A stretch of 40,982 bases of DNA from Bacteroidales bacterium UBA3623. Lineage in GTDB: Bacteria; Bacteroidota; Bacteroidia; Bacteroidales; UBA932. The stretch is taken from the NCBI GenBank assembly GCA_002373715.1, contig DFLI01000105.1, positions 1,321 through 42,302 of the forward strand. Direction: 5' to 3'. The translations under genes were made by a program, and so were the position numbers. Every line of letters begins with the position of its first letter. Position 1 is the stretch's first letter. Shown here piece by piece: positions 40,956 to 40,982 of the stretch. The notes below the pieces were generated by a model that saw nothing but the letters and a program-made list of their open reading frames with translations, had not been told where the DNA came from and did not search any database.

Positions 40956-40982
40956 GTATTTATACTCAACGGTTTGTAGCTG

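Overview
The window looks like chromosomal DNA from a member of the Bacteroidota, most likely an uncultured gut-type Bacteroidales of moderate to high G+C. The evidence is: promoters of the TAnnTTTG (-7) type typical of this phylum; a type V (FimA/Mfa) pilus locus made of lipoproteins; a TonB-dependent receptor followed by a DUF4249 lipoprotein; 'LPATxLA' leucine-rich repeats; an ssrA gene whose tag ends NYALAA; and a recF-DUF721 pair. I see no phage, insertion sequence, CRISPR array, rRNA or tRNA.

Layout. (1) 1-3971, minus strand: a zinc-ribbon protein, then an apparent operon of a NupG-type nucleoside permease, tgt (queuine tRNA-ribosyltransferase) and an LptF/LptG permease cut by the window edge. 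(2) 4042-12104, plus strand: a leader with a strong hairpin, a short ssb, then four lipoprotein genes of a type V pilus locus (OmpA/TPR accessory protein, FimA-like pilin, FimB/Mfa2-like anchor, 1160-residue DUF4906-type putative tip protein). (3) 12181-17419: a DUF4143 ATPase and an unknown lipoprotein on the minus strand, then two tandem paralogous fimbrillin-like lipoproteins on the plus strand, the second fused to leucine-rich repeats. (4) 17420-19440: an E2-like acyltransferase fold and an NlpC/P60 lipoprotein (minus), divergent from ssrA (plus). (5) 19457-25998, minus strand: a tightly packed six-gene operon of RelA/SpoT-type synthetase, aminoglycoside-phosphotransferase-fold kinase, CPA1 K+(Na+)/H+ antiporter, SpoIIE phosphatase with HATPase domain, STAS protein and cytidylate-kinase-like protein. 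(6) 26054-30397, plus: TonB receptor, DUF4249 and metallophosphoesterase. (7) 30390-31824, minus: recF and DUF721/DciA-like. (8) 31867-35461, plus: TPR membrane protein, yebC, CE1-type esterase lipoprotein and GT4 glycosyltransferase. (9) 35422-40955: MgtC/SapB protein (minus), then two divergently transcribed GH3 beta-glucosidase-like enzymes, one with a type I signal peptide and one a lipoprotein.

The most system-like region is the 19457-25998 operon. It joins alarmone synthesis, a partner-switching phosphatase/STAS module, ion/proton exchange and two small kinase-fold proteins into what looks like one stress-response transcription unit. The second is the pilus locus, with a terminator-like hairpin in its putative leader, an ssb gene at its head, a compositionally distinct tip gene and a fimbrillin-LRR fusion. 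Several genes (nlpC-like, tonB receptor, mgtC-like) have a -7 element only 4-7 bases before the start codon, which suggests leaderless mRNAs.
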